Source: Nymphaea colorata
Lineage: Eukaryota; Streptophyta; Magnoliopsida; Nymphaeales; Nymphaeaceae
Length of the DNA: 64,000 bases
NCBI RefSeq assembly: GCF_008831285.2
Contig: NC_045143.1
Span: 16,590,464 to 16,654,463 of the forward strand
Direction of reading: 5' to 3'
Of this stretch, positions 23,682-35,101 are shown piece by piece. The stretch's first letter is position 1. Every line of letters starts with the position of its first letter. Both the position numbers and the translations under genes were made by a program. Under the pieces are notes generated by a model. The model was not told the origin of the DNA. It did no database searches and worked only from the letters and a program-made list of their open reading frames with translations.

Positions 23682-25714
23682 CTTAAGGGAGCAAGCGAAG
23701 CTGAGTCAATTTCAATCAACTGCGATGGATGGCTGGTTGACTTGGTCCGTTCAGACGAGGTTCAACAATATTTGTGAGCCATCATCACTGCATGTATTTC
23801 TCCTTGGATTCAAGTCAGCTGTACGTCTGAATGAATCTGAATTCGATTAAAATATAATTCAAGTACATCCACTGTGATTAAGTATGTAGATGGAGTGCTT
23901 TATATACACACACATTTGATTAGGGCTAACTGGGTCCAGATCCAGATTGCACGTGCATCTGTCTCCCTAATCCAAATCCGTGCATATTAATTAAGAGTAA
24001 AATCCGTGAGCAAAGGCAACGCGGAAATGCCAGACGGGCGGGTTAGGTCCGGTTCGGAGCAAATACTTTTCAGGGATTAGATCTGTAGATGATGTTCTTT
24101 CTATGTGCTTGCAACTTTCAACTTTCTTATATATATATAAGGAAGTTTGGATGCTGGTGTATGTTAGGAAGTTAAAACTAAAAATAAAATATCGATACTA
24201 AAAAACGGTTGTGAGAGTAGCTTCAGCAAAGTTCTCTTTTAGCGGAACAATTAAAAATAAAAAATGTGGTGTTAAAATATTGTCGCTAAAGGAGCATTGG
24301 CAAACAATTTTTTTTTTTTTTAATCTGAAGCAACGTTTTCTGGTGTGTTTAGCGACAGTCTATAGTACTTTTAACGACGGATTTTTTGCTTTTTCCCATC
24401 AACCAACATCTGGAACACTTCAGTCTTAAATTCTTCTGGATATATGTATATTAAGAAGAAAATTTGTTGTAACTCAGGTAATGCTGAAATAAGTTTTGAT
24501 TTGAAGATATCTTGATATTTTCACCCCCAATCAGTGTTTAGCAAGTTAAATGCCCTTCAAACCAATTTCCGTCGGCATTTGAACGTGTTAATCATCAGAG
24601 TGGCATGGTCGTACACAGTCATGCCCTCTTGAGCGAGAGACTGAGCATGACCAAAAAAAAAAAAATCAGTTCGAATTTAGGTTTTTATTTGTTATTTTAT
24701 TTTATTTGCATCTTGTTCTTGTATTTTTAAGATTTTATTTATTCTTACTCTGTTTCGGATATAGATCCAAGGATCTGTTTTCAGGCCACATAATGATGTT
24801 TAAAGCCTCATTTGTAATTAGCTTTGAGTTAATGAAGACCCTAATGGTTTTTTACAATTAATTTTCTTTTCCCATTTCCTTTTACATCTCCTTTAATTCT
24901 CCCTAGATTAGTTAAGCAAGTCCTCTCTTACCCTAATGTATAGATCTTCACACCAATTGAGGCGCAGAGCAGGTGCCGGTAAAAATGGAATTTCATGTTT
25001 CAGTTTTCTAATTTCGGTTTTTATTAACTGAAAGCTAATTACAAATGGAGCAAGCTCCAAACATATTTATAAGGCCTAAAGACAGATCCTTGGATTTGGA
25101 TTCAAAATACAATAATAATAAATAAAAACCAAAAAATACTAGAACTGCGTCCAAACAAAACAAAATAACAAATCAAAATCCAAATAGAAAGCGAATTCCC
25201 TTTTTCATGCTCCGCCAGCTACCAGTGTTGATCTATAACCTGGATAGGCCTCAGCTATACAGTTAATATATAGTGCCTTCTTAGTAAGTGGTCGCCCTAA
25301 GGCTTTCCAAGTTCAAACGAACAAGTGGACGCATGTCCATCACTCAAGCACGCGTCCCAGACCTTTCATAGAGCGAATTGGACTCTAGACTGCTTTATCT
25401 TCAAGAAAGTGATGACCTTACCTTTTGGATCAACATCAAGCCCATTTAAAAAGTTGCTTGGGCATCTGATAAAGAGAAGATAATTATCTTGTTAATTTAG
25501 CGTCACACAGACCCTCCCAAATGTAGTATTTAAGCAACTGATAATGGCGTAACTGACTAATACAAGTGAAGAGATTAAATAAGCAATCAAAGAGCAACTA
25601 GCTTCTACCGCCCTTCTTGATCCCACTAGAACTCTGAGAGTCAAACTCATTCAACTCTTATCTTCCTTAACCGACTGGTGTTTCCAAGCATCATTCAATT
25701 CTTACGAGTAAAAG

Positions 25715-26143
25715 ATGGAGGCAACAGGCGTTCCCATGCTTCCTTCTCCAAGTCCAAGCGTGGATGCCAAGCATGATGAATCTGCAATTGCGCCTATAGC
25801 AACAAGGGTGTACGAGTTCAAGAAATGCCATCACAGGTTTCGTTCGTTCCAAGCACTAGGCAGCTTTAGTAGCCGATGCATGATGTGGTATTATAATGTT
25901 GGTGGGCATGCAGTTTAGAAGCTCTCGGTTACGGTGGGCCGCTATGAGTGCTCGATATGTGGAATGTGCTTTCCAACTGGTTAGGCTCTGGGTGGACATA
26001 TGACCTTGTAAAGGCGGCCGGCCAACGGTGTGGGAAAAAAGGAGCCTCTGGATATTGACCTTAATCTACCTCCACCTGCTAATGATCATGAAGAAGAAGA
26101 GGCAGACGTGAAGTGGCCGAAGAAGATGCACTGCTGGGTATAA
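25715..26143 (+). pseudogene. C2H2 zinc finger (ZAT-like) pseudogene, left copy
   Basis: One frame runs from ATG to a final TAA and would encode about 142 residues, but three internal stops break it, at about residues 68, 89 and 98. Finger 1 reads YEFKKCHHRFRSFQAL with the first cysteine lost (YEF for YEC), the GGH replaced by GSF, and a cysteine where the last histidine should be (SSRC). Finger 2 is YECSICGMCFPTG, then a stop, then ALGGHMTL, then a stop in place of the final histidine. A DLNLPPP EAR motif and the tail KWPKKMHCWV remain. Because the frame is kept, decay was by point mutation. It is the sister of the locus at 31231. Confidence 0.9.
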
Positions 26144-26312
26144 GAATTTGGTGGTGCCAATACTAGGAAAACTTTTTGTATTTTCTCTAATGTCAATACA
26201 GAAAGCAGCTCCTAGAAGTTAGTAAGCTTTCGCCTATGGAATTATAGGAATTTGTTTTTTTTTTCTACAAGTACTGCAAAGTTTAGTATATACAATAAGT
26301 TTCTTCTTTTAC

Positions 26313-26420
26313 TGTAACTGGCTAACTAGCTTAAAGATGCAGATAAATTCCTAGGTATGATGCCATTGTAACTGGCTAACTAGCTTAAAGATGGAGATAA
26401 ATTCTTAGGTATGATGCCAT
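26313..26420. repeat. 54-bp tandem duplication
   Basis: Two adjacent near-identical units start at 26313 and 26367 (TGTAACTGGCTAACTAGC..., ending ...GGTATGATGCCATT). The matching place in the right segmental copy (about 31850-31885) has only one diverged unit, so this duplication came after the segmental one. Confidence 0.85.
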
Positions 26421-27408
26421 TAACACATTTTTTATATTTGATTGTAGAAATTGCGTATACTTGAATACATATTCAGAAATTTTTCGTTTTTTTGACGCAT
26501 TGGTGGATGTGTATTATATTAACCAAGGGAAACATCTCCTAGTTGAATCTTTTGCAATGCAGTAGCAATATATACTGGTCTTTTCTTTTACTATAACATG
26601 CTAACTAACTTAATGATGTAAATAAATTCAGATTCAGCTTGGATGCGGCCATTCCAATGTCTGAATAGTTTATGAGTATGGAGTAATCGTATTAATATTC
26701 AGATTCAGATTCAGATTTTTAAATTTTTTGTTTGTTTGTTTGCAGAAACTGCATATAGATTAATCAGGTTAGAAGGTATTTCTCCTAATCAATAATAAAA
26801 TAACCCATGAGCTTGGGTATGACAACAACCTTGACCAGAAGAAACAATGACGCACCAAAACATTTGGAAGCGAGTCATGAATTCTGAAGTCTCTAATTTG
26901 CCCTTGAGGGCGACCTGATTTTTTTGGTTAATAACTCAGTGACACGTGCATATGGAAAAAATAAGGGCAGTCCTGTCTTTTTTTATAACCAAGTTTGCCT
27001 TTGACTATTGGACTCTAGCGTGAGAGCGGCCTCTAAGCTGTGAGTCAGACCCCTAATTAAGGGACTAAGGGCAGTTTCCACTCCCATTTGGTTCATTCTT
27101 GTATATTTTTTGTAATTAGAATATAATGAAAATTGCATTTTTGTATTATTTATTAAATAAGAAACCGAAGCAGGTCGGGTCAGCCGATTCAGGCTTTGGT
27201 TTTGGTGAAGGGCCGATAGGATGTGTATAAACTGTTGAATGGTGGGCACCGACACCGTAATGATATAAATTATAAACTTAACCAAACAAGTGATATAATG
27301 CAACAGCCGTTATCATCAGATCATCAAGCTTCTACTCTCATCCTTTAACATAGCGATCAGGCTCTTCCCCGCACGAGACACGACCCGTCGTCTCCCCTGC
27401 CCATAACA
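26421..27408. other. Spacer between zinc finger and membrane-protein pseudogenes
   Basis: AT-rich sequence that matches 31885-32989 of the right copy in several blocks, for example near 26860, 26968, 27060 and 27168. No coding sequence is seen. It probably included the 3' UTR of the zinc finger and the promoter of the membrane protein gene. Confidence 0.55.
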
Positions 27409-27797
27409 ATGGCTTCTTTGAAGACCAACTTCCTTCTGGTAAGAGTTCTCGCACTAGTCCAGCAACCCTTCTTCCTGTATCCCATCTCTTGGTCTGCCCT
27501 CCTAACCACGGTCCTTTTCTGATCTCTTTCACGCTAGAACTTGCTTTCGCCAACGCCATGTCTCCGTCTCCCGGCTTCTCTAAAGCATGCAATAGAAGGC
27601 AGCATGATTGTATTCGGCCCAAATGGGGAAAGCTTCCGGCTACCGATGGAAAAGCCGGCGATGTTCTCCGTGTCCCAGCGAACCTTGTCCGACTGTCTCG
27701 GCTTGATTTCGTGTTTCCGCCTCCGTTGAGTGCATTGGTGGTGGCAGGGTCAGCTGGTTTTGTACATCCAATGGGTCGATGCAGGGAGCCAAAGTGA
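27409..27797 (+). pseudogene. Two-helix membrane protein pseudogene, left copy
   Basis: Starts MASLKTNFLLVRVLALVQQP as in the intact sister at 32990, then breaks. A one-base deletion near 27518 and a stop (TGA at about 27520) interrupt the first membrane helix. Further small changes after GFSKACN shift the frame before PMEKPAMFSVSQRTLSD-type out-of-frame sequence. The terminal block (AGSAGFVHPMGRCREPK) is recognisable in its own frame. It is not expected to give a working protein. Confidence 0.85.
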
Positions 27798-28333
27798 ATT
27801 TCTCTCTCTCATTAAGAAATTCCTCGAAGATACATCATTAAGAACACTCTTCCAAAAGAAAAAGAACGGAGAACAGTGGAGATGGGCACATCGAGGGCAT
27901 GTCATTTACAAGCAGTCAAAAACTCCCCGCCTTCCATTGCACTCCCTTATTTCGTGTTCACATGAACTCCCGGGCTCTTTTCTTCATTGCCCTAGGCAGC
28001 GTGTCTACATATTTCCCCTGACAAGCAAAACCACATGACATGATCAAATTTATCAGTCATAGAGTCACCTCAAATAAACTTCTTAGGTTCACCTCATAGT
28101 CCATTTTTGGTTGTGAAGACCAACGTCACACATCCGATACTTCAGTACACGTTACTGTAGTTCCCGCTAAAGGGCTAAGGCTTTTATTAGCAACGTTTTC
28201 CGTTTTCAAGAGAAAATAGGGGAACAGCCGTTGGGAGTGTGAGTCGACAACCCGATATCGCAGGCTTAACACAAGTCCGTCCCCACAAAAAAGACTCCGA
28301 GAGTGAAGGACGACGGAAAAAGAGTGTTCCTGC
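27798..28333. other. Spacer between membrane-protein and DUF674 pseudogenes
   Basis: Partly matches 34600-35100 of the right copy: AAGATACATCATTAAGAACA-like sequence at 27826 corresponds to about 34607, and TTCACATGAACTCCCGGGCTC at 27956 corresponds to about 34770. On the minus strand the DUF674 exon 2 frame runs on to 28126 without recognisable family sequence. No separate gene is seen. Confidence 0.5.
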
Positions 28334-29156
28334 CTACAGACCTGGCCAAGGAACACGTCGGTGAGAAAGAACCGTCTTCGAGCCCAAAGAAGCCTTCAAT
28401 ATAGCCATAGCCTGTGGTAAAAGATGTTAATATTTATTGTTATTGGGCACCATGTCTACTGATTATATATAGAGATAAACTTTCAATGAGGAGGAAATCG
28501 ATGTAAGAGGTGAGCACGAATTAACGGAAAGAACAGAGGTAGGAATGATTCCAGAGGAGATTGAACAAAAAGAGAAAAGAAAATGGATAAACGATTTACC
28601 TCCTCAATGTCTACTACTTTGACGTTTTTCATGAGGGTCAATCCCGAAATCGTGGTCAATGGCGCGATGCTCAGATCATCGGTTATGGTGTAAGTTACCA
28701 CTCCCTTCACATAGCCCGTCTCCCCTTTATCGATCCCACCAGTATTCATTTGCAGGTTACCACAAGAAATGCACCTCGTCCCTGCGTTGTGGTACACCGG
28801 CGACGTGGATGCACTCTTCAACGGTAGATGAAGAACGCCATCGCCAAGCTGCAAGGATGGCAGAGGAGGGTAGAGAAGTTCGGCCTTGATTTGGTCCGGC
28901 GATTTGGAGCCCGAGATGACGTAGGAGGCATCCAGGTTTTCCATGCTCTCGTACAGCTTCCCGACGGGATCAGGCACGGACTGCTTTCCCAGCAGGCTAA
29001 CCACGGAGCCCAGGGGAAGCGAGAGAAAAGCGAAGAGGAAGTCCACCAAAGGAATCCTTCTCTGCTTCTCCAAATAAAAACTTTACTGCTCCTTCCGTAG
29101 ATCAACAACCTTAGAGGTGGACCAGTGTTTTTTCCCTTCCCCTTCCCCATCCCCAT
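28334..29156 (-). pseudogene. DUF674 gene remnant, two exons, frameshifted (left copy)
   Basis: DUF674 is a plant-specific family of unknown function. From an ATG at 29156 the minus strand reads MGKGKGKNTGPPLRLLIYG, then, after two frameshifts within about 40 bases, FGEAEKDS and VDFLFAFLSLPLGSVVSLLG, continuing through KLYESMENLDASY, CISCGNLQMNTGG and GYVKGVVTYTITDDL to DIEE at a GT donor (exon 1 ends at 28600). Exon 2 begins after CCACAG at 28411 and gives AILKASLGSKTVL, then a shifted TDVFLGQ. Typical members are longer, with repeated units. The frameshifts make it a pseudogene, although the splice sites persist. Confidence 0.85.
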
Positions 29157-29200
29157 TGGGGGCAACTGCTAAAGTCGACCACCAAGGAAACAGAGCAGAG

Positions 29201-30753
29201 CAGAGAATTGAGGCAGGGAATTTATAGTGCAAGTTGTTACATCGGGTAAAAAGGTAAAAGAAATCAACAAATTCTGTTAGAAAAGAATCATATGTTTTAT
29301 TGTACGACATTTTAGACGCAGATATAGGCACACTACTGGCGAACTATATTAAGTTTATCCCAATAATTTGGGTTTTCCTATTTATCATGCTTGCTACTGC
29401 TCAGTTATCCATGGTTATAAGCTTTGATTAACAGTAGATGAGGACACAATATCATATGAAACCTCCAATTCTATTACCGTCAACGATAACCTTGATACAG
29501 TTGCTCACTTCATGGCAATTAGGCCTCGGCATCGTAAGTTTGAGTTCGAAACATAAAAAATACTTTTTTAAATATAAAATAAATAATAAAATATATATCA
29601 TTATTAACTAAATATCAAATAAATAATAAAATATATATATATCATTATTAACTAAAAATAATATACAAAAATAAGACTCGAACTAATTTTTTTGGGTTCA
29701 ATCGACTGGGTACTCATCAAGTATCCGAACCCGATACCATTGGAAAACAAGAATGACCTTTTAATTAACTTCACTTCACTGTCTACCATTTCCATTGTCC
29801 TAGGAAAACAAAAACAAAAATGAGACGCACTTGGAATAAAATATAATGCTGCAGTGAATGGCCAATCAAGATTTTTTTTTTTTTTTTTATTGTAGGGATC
29901 AAACTATAGTTTTAAAAAGTGTAACATGCACTGAATTTTTTTTATATAGATTAAATTAAAAGTTTTAAATTTTAATAGATTGAATTGCCTGCACATGAAA
30001 AAAGAAAAAATAAAGAAAAGAGGTGGAGGCATTTTAATTTTTGATAAAAATATGTAAATTATATTTTTTTATTATTTCTTTTTTAATGTTAACAGCGACA
30101 TTTTAATCATTGCATTGCACAGGAATATGCACGCAACCAAGTAATTGCGTAATCATTTGATCAGGTGAACAAGTAAACCAATGAATTCTGATTGCATGAA
30201 AACGCCGAAAAGCAAAATTATGGTACATCACATGAATAAATACTTGCGCAAGGATAAAATCAGTAAGTTCCCCAATGTATTTCATGTGATAAATTTGTTT
30301 TCTGTAACAGCGATCACCAAGGACCTTGGTGGGTTTATATGTTTGCACCATCACAAGGGCAACTTCAAAGTCAGATTCAATTTCAGAAATGATTGACCCC
30401 AAAGATGTAAACCACCGTTTAAGAATAAAATTCAATTGCAGACTGAGGAACTCAGTTAGCTAGAAAACTGAATATCAAGGGCCAAAGTACAGTAGTATTT
30501 GTTTCTGAAAAGTAGCTAATTATGTCCCTGAAAAAAATCGTATTTGGTTCTGATCCGAAAATCTGAAGAGGAATATATAAAATCTGTTTCTGGGTTGGCA
30601 ACACACCCAAATGTGTTCGACCCCCCGTTTCCGTCCTTCCTGGCTTCTAAGAGTGGGCCAAATGTTCTCTTTAACCCATCTTAACTGATATTTAGCAGTG
30701 TTGATAACGTCAGCACACCCGTATTAGCGATTCGGCCACCGCCAATATGCGTT

Positions 30754-30784
<31 letters not shown>

Positions 30785-31000
30785 TCCTTTTTTGCCTTCA
30801 TTTTTTTAATGTTTTAATTAATCAATTGAAATATCATAAAATTATTCTTAATTCAGAAAAATGACTAATAACCCAAATTGGTGAACAAATTCAGTTATCT
30901 TATGCCAATACCGATATGAACAACATTTGGATAAAATGCAGTTCCTTGTTATTTAAGATATATACAGATCTCTCTCCCTCTCTCACGAGGCTCTTTACAC
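29201..31000. other. Intergenic DNA between the duplicated segments
   Basis: Very AT-rich DNA with a doubled AAATAAATAATAAAATATATA-type stretch near 29560-29660 and a CT microsatellite at 30753-30775. A SINE-like candidate occurs at about 29505-29560 (GCCTCGGCATCGTAAGTTTG followed by B-box-like GAGTTCGAAAC). Nothing in it is recognisable as coding. Confidence 0.4.
30753..30775. repeat. (CT)n microsatellite
   Basis: About 11 CT units running into a T tract, in intergenic DNA upstream of the right zinc finger pseudogene. Confidence 0.9.
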
Positions 31001-31005
31001 CCCCT

Positions 31006-31200
31006 GCCCCTCCCACCTTTCTTCTTCTGCCACCTTCACTTCCCCTCCCATCTCCAATAACTCTTCTCCCTCCCTCCCACCTTTCTTCTTCTGCCACCTT
31101 CACTTCCCCTCCCATCTCCGATAACTCTTCTCCCTCCCTCCCACCTTTCTTCTTCTGCCACCTTCACTTCCCCTCCCATCTCCGATAACTCTTCTCTTCC
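31006..31200. repeat. 64-bp pyrimidine-rich minisatellite, about three units
   Basis: The word CTTCTTCTGCCACCTTCACT recurs at 31021, 31085 and 31149, an exact 64-base period. Units differ by one visible base (CTCCAATAAC against CTCCGATAAC). The top strand is almost purely pyrimidine. It ends about 30 bases before the zinc finger start at 31231, where the left segmental copy has unrelated non-repetitive sequence, so it arose or expanded only in the right copy. Confidence 0.93.
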
Positions 31201-31230
31201 TTAAGAGGTGTTTCCAAGCTTTTTTACTCG

Positions 31231-31676
31231 ATGGAGGCAACCCACCAGCAGGTTTGCATCAAAACTGGCGTTCCCAAGCTTTCTTCTCTAAGCATGGATG
31301 CCATTCACGACGAAGCGGCAGTTATTTCTTCGACGACGAAGATGTATGAGTGCAAGAAGTGCCATCACCAGTTTCGTTCGTTTCAAGCATTAAGTGGTCA
31401 TAGTAGTCGATGCAAGGACGTTGGTGGGCGTGCAGTTGAGAAGCATCCGGTGATGGTGGGCCGCCATGAGTGCTCTATCTGTAGAAGGTGCTTCCCAACT
31501 CGCCAGACTGGGTGGACATATGACCTTGCATAAACAACCGGCCAAGAATTGATATTAACCTTAACCTACCTCCACCTATAGATGATCATGAAGAAGAACA
31601 AGAAGTCAGAAATTGTATGAGAACAAGAAGAACAACAAACGTGAAGTGGCCGAAGAAGATGCGCTGCTGGGTATGA
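31231..31676 (+). pseudogene. C2H2 zinc finger (ZAT-like) pseudogene, right copy
   Basis: An open frame of 100 codons from 31231 encodes MEATHQQVC..., finger 1 YECKKCHHQFRSFQALSGHSS followed by RC (C-x2-C-x12-H-x3-C, the last histidine being cysteine) and the start of finger 2 (HECSICRRCFPTRQ). A small deletion then shifts the frame, so LGGHMTLHKQPAK lies in another frame, and further loss precedes INLNLPPP and the tail KWPKKMRCWV at 31650-31673. A truncated 100-residue protein with one complete finger could still be made, but the second finger and EAR tail are cut off. It is the sister of the locus at 25715. Confidence 0.85.
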
Positions 31677-32989
31677 GAAATTGGTGGTGCCAATACTCAG
31701 AAAACTTTTTGTTATTTTCTGGGGTTGGCGCGATGTCAATACAACAAACAACTCCGAAAAGTATACTAAGCTTTCGTTTATGAAATTACAAGAACTTGTT
31801 ATTTTTTTTACAAGTACTTCGAAGTTTAGTAGATATAGTGAGTTTGTTCTGTAATTGGCTAATAAATTCTTAGCTACGATGCCTTAACACATTTTTTTAT
31901 ATTTGATTGTATAAATTGCATATACATGAATAGATATTAAAAAAAAATTCGTTTTTTTTTTGTTTATCGGATATACTTTGGTATTTTCTGTTACTGTAAC
32001 ATGCTAACTAGCATAATGATGTAAATAAATTCCCATTTAGCTGGGATGCTGCTATGGAGGAGTAATCATAAACGCACCAAAACATTTGGAAGAGAGTCAT
32101 GGATGCTGAAAATCTCTAATTTACCCTCGAGGGGCCACATGATATTTTTGGTTAATGACTTGATGTAACGTTCATCTGACACTGAAAAATAAGGGCAGTC
32201 CTGTCTTTTTGTATAACCAAGTTCACCTTTGAGTATTGGACTATCTGTGAGTCAAAATGGGCCAACGATATGTAATTAAGGGACTAAGGGCAGTTTCGAC
32301 CCCCATTGATCAAAATCGGCTTAGACCGTCCTTGAATATTTTTTGTAAATAAAATATAACAAAAATTGCATTTTTATTATTATTTAATAAATAAGAAGCA
32401 GGTCGGGACAGCCGTTTTGGTCAGGGGCCGATAGGATGTATATCAACCGTTGACGATGATGACCACAATGAAGATAATTCATCACCACGATAAAGTTCAA
32501 AAATAAGAAAAAGATTTAGGATCCTGAAGCCTGAATCTGTCCTGCAAATAGCTACCACCAATATCGTGAAAAATTGTTCAGATCTGAGTCCAGTTCTCTA
32601 GTGGATCTGTTTATTATAACTCCAAACGGTCCATGTCATCTTATCAGTATCGGGGTCTTGATAACAGATTTCTGAGATTTGGATCCCGCATCCGGACAAA
32701 ACCAGACCGGTGCAAGGCCGATCCCTTTTCCACAAGAGAACCAGAGGTCAACCAAGAAATCCAGAACAGGAGTGGTTCCGTTTCCCATCACCAACCCAAC
32801 TATACACACTTTTGTTAGTTGGGGTTAGGTTTATTTTTATCCACTAAACTTAGCCGAGCAACTGATATAATTCAGCAGCCATTGATTGTTGAATTCATCA
32901 GATTGCCAAGCTTCCGCTCTCGTACTCCCATCGTCTAACTAGAGATGAGCGCTCTTCTTCCCCATACGAGACATGGCCTGCCCATAGCA
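31677..32989. other. Spacer in the right segmental copy
   Basis: Matches 26144-27408 of the left copy in blocks and is non-coding. It should contain the promoter of the membrane protein gene at 32990. No clear TATA box was identified in the last 150 bases. Confidence 0.5.
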
Positions 32990-33379
32990 ATGGCTTCTTT
33001 GAAGACCAGCTTCCTTCTGGGAAGAGTCCTCGCACTAGTGCAGCGACCCTTCTTCCTGTATGCCATCTCTTGGTCTGCCCTCCTGACCACCGTCGTCTTG
33101 CTGGTCTCTTTCGCGCCAGAACTTGCTTTCGTCAACGCGGTGTCTCCGTCTTCCGGTTTCTCTAAAGCATGCAACACTGGCAGTATGAGTGCCTCCGGCC
33201 CAAACGGAGCAAGTTTCCGGCTGCCGATGGAAGATGCCGGCGATGTTCTTTGTGTTTCAGCGAACCTTGTCCGACGGTCTCGGCTGGATTTCGTGGTGCC
33301 GCCTTTGTTTGCTGCATTGGTGGTGGCAGGGTCAGCTGGCTTCGTACATGCAATGGGTCTCTGCAGGGAGCCGCAGTGA
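32990..33379 (+). CDS. Small plant membrane protein with two predicted helices, function unknown
   Basis: A 129-residue protein starting MASLKTSFLLGRVLALVQRP. Hydrophobic segments at about 21-40 (FFLYAISWSALLTTVVLLVS) and about 100-121 (FVVPPLFAALVVAGSAGFVH) suggest two membrane passes with a polar loop containing two cysteines (C61, C88). It resembles, from memory, a short plant-specific transmembrane family without an assigned function; I cannot name it. I chose this ATG because the broken copy at 27409 shares MASLKT but not the in-frame ATG at 32945, which would add 15 residues. It is the only open gene of the duplicated unit. Reading frames in other phases over it are shadows. Confidence 0.7.
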   Translation: MASLKTSFLLGRVLALVQRPFFLYAISWSALLTTVVLLVSFAPELAFVNAVSPSSGFSKACNTGSMSASGPNGASFRLPMEDAGDVLCVSANLVRRSRLDFVVPPLFAALVVAGSAGFVHAMGLCREPQ

Positions 33380-35101
33380 TTCCCTCTCTCCCTCTCTCTA
33401 GGTGGGCTTATATCAATTGTTTATGTTTTGATTACTGACAATAAGCCAAAACAAACAGTGGGAAAGAGAAATCGTTTAAAGATGCTGCTGATATGTTTGT
33501 CCCACCACCATCTTTTTGTTTGCTTAGGAAATCGGAAATACTCAGAAAAGATGTAGAATGGGAATCGAAATTTGCACTGTAAATCCAACGCAGCCTTCCA
33601 ATCTTGGCTCCTACGAGCGTCTGAGTAACTCAGGAATTTCAGTCACCATCTTCTTGTAAATTTTTGGTCTTTTCTTCTCAGTGTTTAAGAAACCTTTTAT
33701 GAACTGACCTTCAAAATCCTTACAGCGTGCATGGAAGCCATGGTTCAAGTGCAATAATATATAGGTTTTACCCTTAACAGCCATTCATAAGCGACGAAAC
33801 TACAAGACTTCCAAGAATGAGTCATACTCCTCACAAGTTCCTAGGTACAATCTGCAAAATTGCTAGTCAAAATATTGATTTTGCTTGAAAATTGTGTATT
33901 ACGTACCCGAATAACAATCAACCCTCCGCCATACGTGCATCCTTTTTTATGTCACAATAGCTATGCCTGCAACGCTAATGTACTACCCAGGGCAAACGGA
34001 ACAACAGTTATATTCGCCTTTGAAGGTCGAATTCCAGGCTTCTCGGACCCATTCATATCCCCATTGTGAGGGTTTTCCAGTAGGCAACACCTACCACCGC
34101 TTTTCTTGGCAGAGTTTCGTCAAGAGCACCTTTTTTTTACTCGTGATTTGAGAGCAGGAACACACGGCCCGCGAACAAGGCAACCATATGAGGGCAACAC
34201 TCCCGATTGCGGCGCAACCGAAGGTGAGGTTTGAAAGTCACTCAACTTGAACGAACCAACAGGAATGCGAATGCCTCTTGCCCTACAAGATTGAAGGAAG
34301 CCACTCATCTAAAAACGAAAAATACCGAAAATATAAGAGGTTCTCCAAGCTCAGAACCCAAAGTTCGGCAGTTCTGGCTAAAAATGAAACGATGTCGTAA
34401 ACGCGATCTCTCTTCTGAAAATTCTATCCCAAAATAAACAGGCCCCAGATGTAAATTCCCCTCCTCCATCGTTAAATATCCGAAGTGCACATGCATCAGA
34501 CTCCTTTTCCGATCTGTGATGGCCTGATGGGTACACGAAACAACCACTCAAAAAAAAAAATCCTATTCTCTGACAAAAAAAGCAGGGGTTCATGCTATCT
34601 TTGTGTAAGATGCATCGCTAAATACATTCTTCCAGAAAAGCGACATTTATACCACAAAGGAACAGAAGGGGTCGAGAGGAAGCAGATAGCGCCAAAGGAT
34701 AGACCCTCGAGGGGATACCATTCACTAGCAGTATAAAAATCCTGATTTCCATTGCGGTTCGTATCTCGTCTTCACATGAATTCCCCGGCTCCTTCACGGC
34801 ACTAGGTAGAGCATTTTACGTTTTGTTTTTCCCTGATAAGCAAAAGCACGAACAAACTAATCAGTGAGGTGCCTGACACTCTAAAGACCTCACCCAAAGT
34901 GAACTTGAATTGTCCTCACACTCCACCATTGATTATGTAGAACAATGGTCACAATCATACGAAGTATCACCACCGCATGTTATTGAAGTCCCACTAACGC
35001 GCTAGCCTTTTTTATACTAAACACTTCCCTTTCTCAAGTGAATACGGAGAAACAACTGTTGGACTGGGACTCCAAGTCTTCAAAAGCTGCTTATCGCAGA
35101 C
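33380..35101. other. Right-copy DNA between membrane protein gene and DUF674 remnant
   Basis: About 33400-34600 has no counterpart in the left copy, suggesting insertion here or deletion there. From about 34600 homology to 27826 onward resumes. Short reading frames on both strands (for example 34120-34740) show no recognisable family. Confidence 0.45.

Larger units (their letters stand above)
21047..25650. other. Intergenic DNA with repeats
   Basis: This contains the 3' UTR of the second zinc finger gene, a tRNA-type SINE-like segment (22263-22400), GA and GAA microsatellites (22705-22721, 23652-23681) and generally AT-rich DNA. Around 21.9-22.05 kb words such as GGCAGTGGCACCCCC and GGCTTTGCTGCCG recall eroded transposon ends. 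No coding region can be supported on either strand. Confidence 0.45.
25650..29200. repeat. Segmental duplication, left copy
   Basis: This copy carries zinc finger (+), two-helix membrane protein (+), DUF674 (-), in the same order and orientation as 31190-35450. Matching landmarks include GGTGTTTCCAAGC just before both zinc finger starts, GGGCAGTCCTGTCTTTTT at about 26968 and 32193, AAGCAGGTCGGG at about 27168 and 32397, ATGGCTTCTTTGAAGACCA at 27409 and 32990, and GAGCCCAAAGAAGCCTTCA at about 28379 and 35217. Edges are approximate. The left copy is shorter because the right copy has extra DNA between the membrane gene and DUF674. All three genes here are broken. Confidence 0.85.

Noticed and set aside
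28483-29073. Intact 196-residue DUF674 protein
   Set aside because: The frame begins at a non-ATG codon, the true N-terminus lies in other frames upstream, and the last third is intron read-through.
30916-31188. 90-codon Pro/Ser/Leu-rich frame
   Set aside because: It is a translation of the 64-bp minisatellite; the period is not a multiple of three, so the peptide changes frame with each unit.
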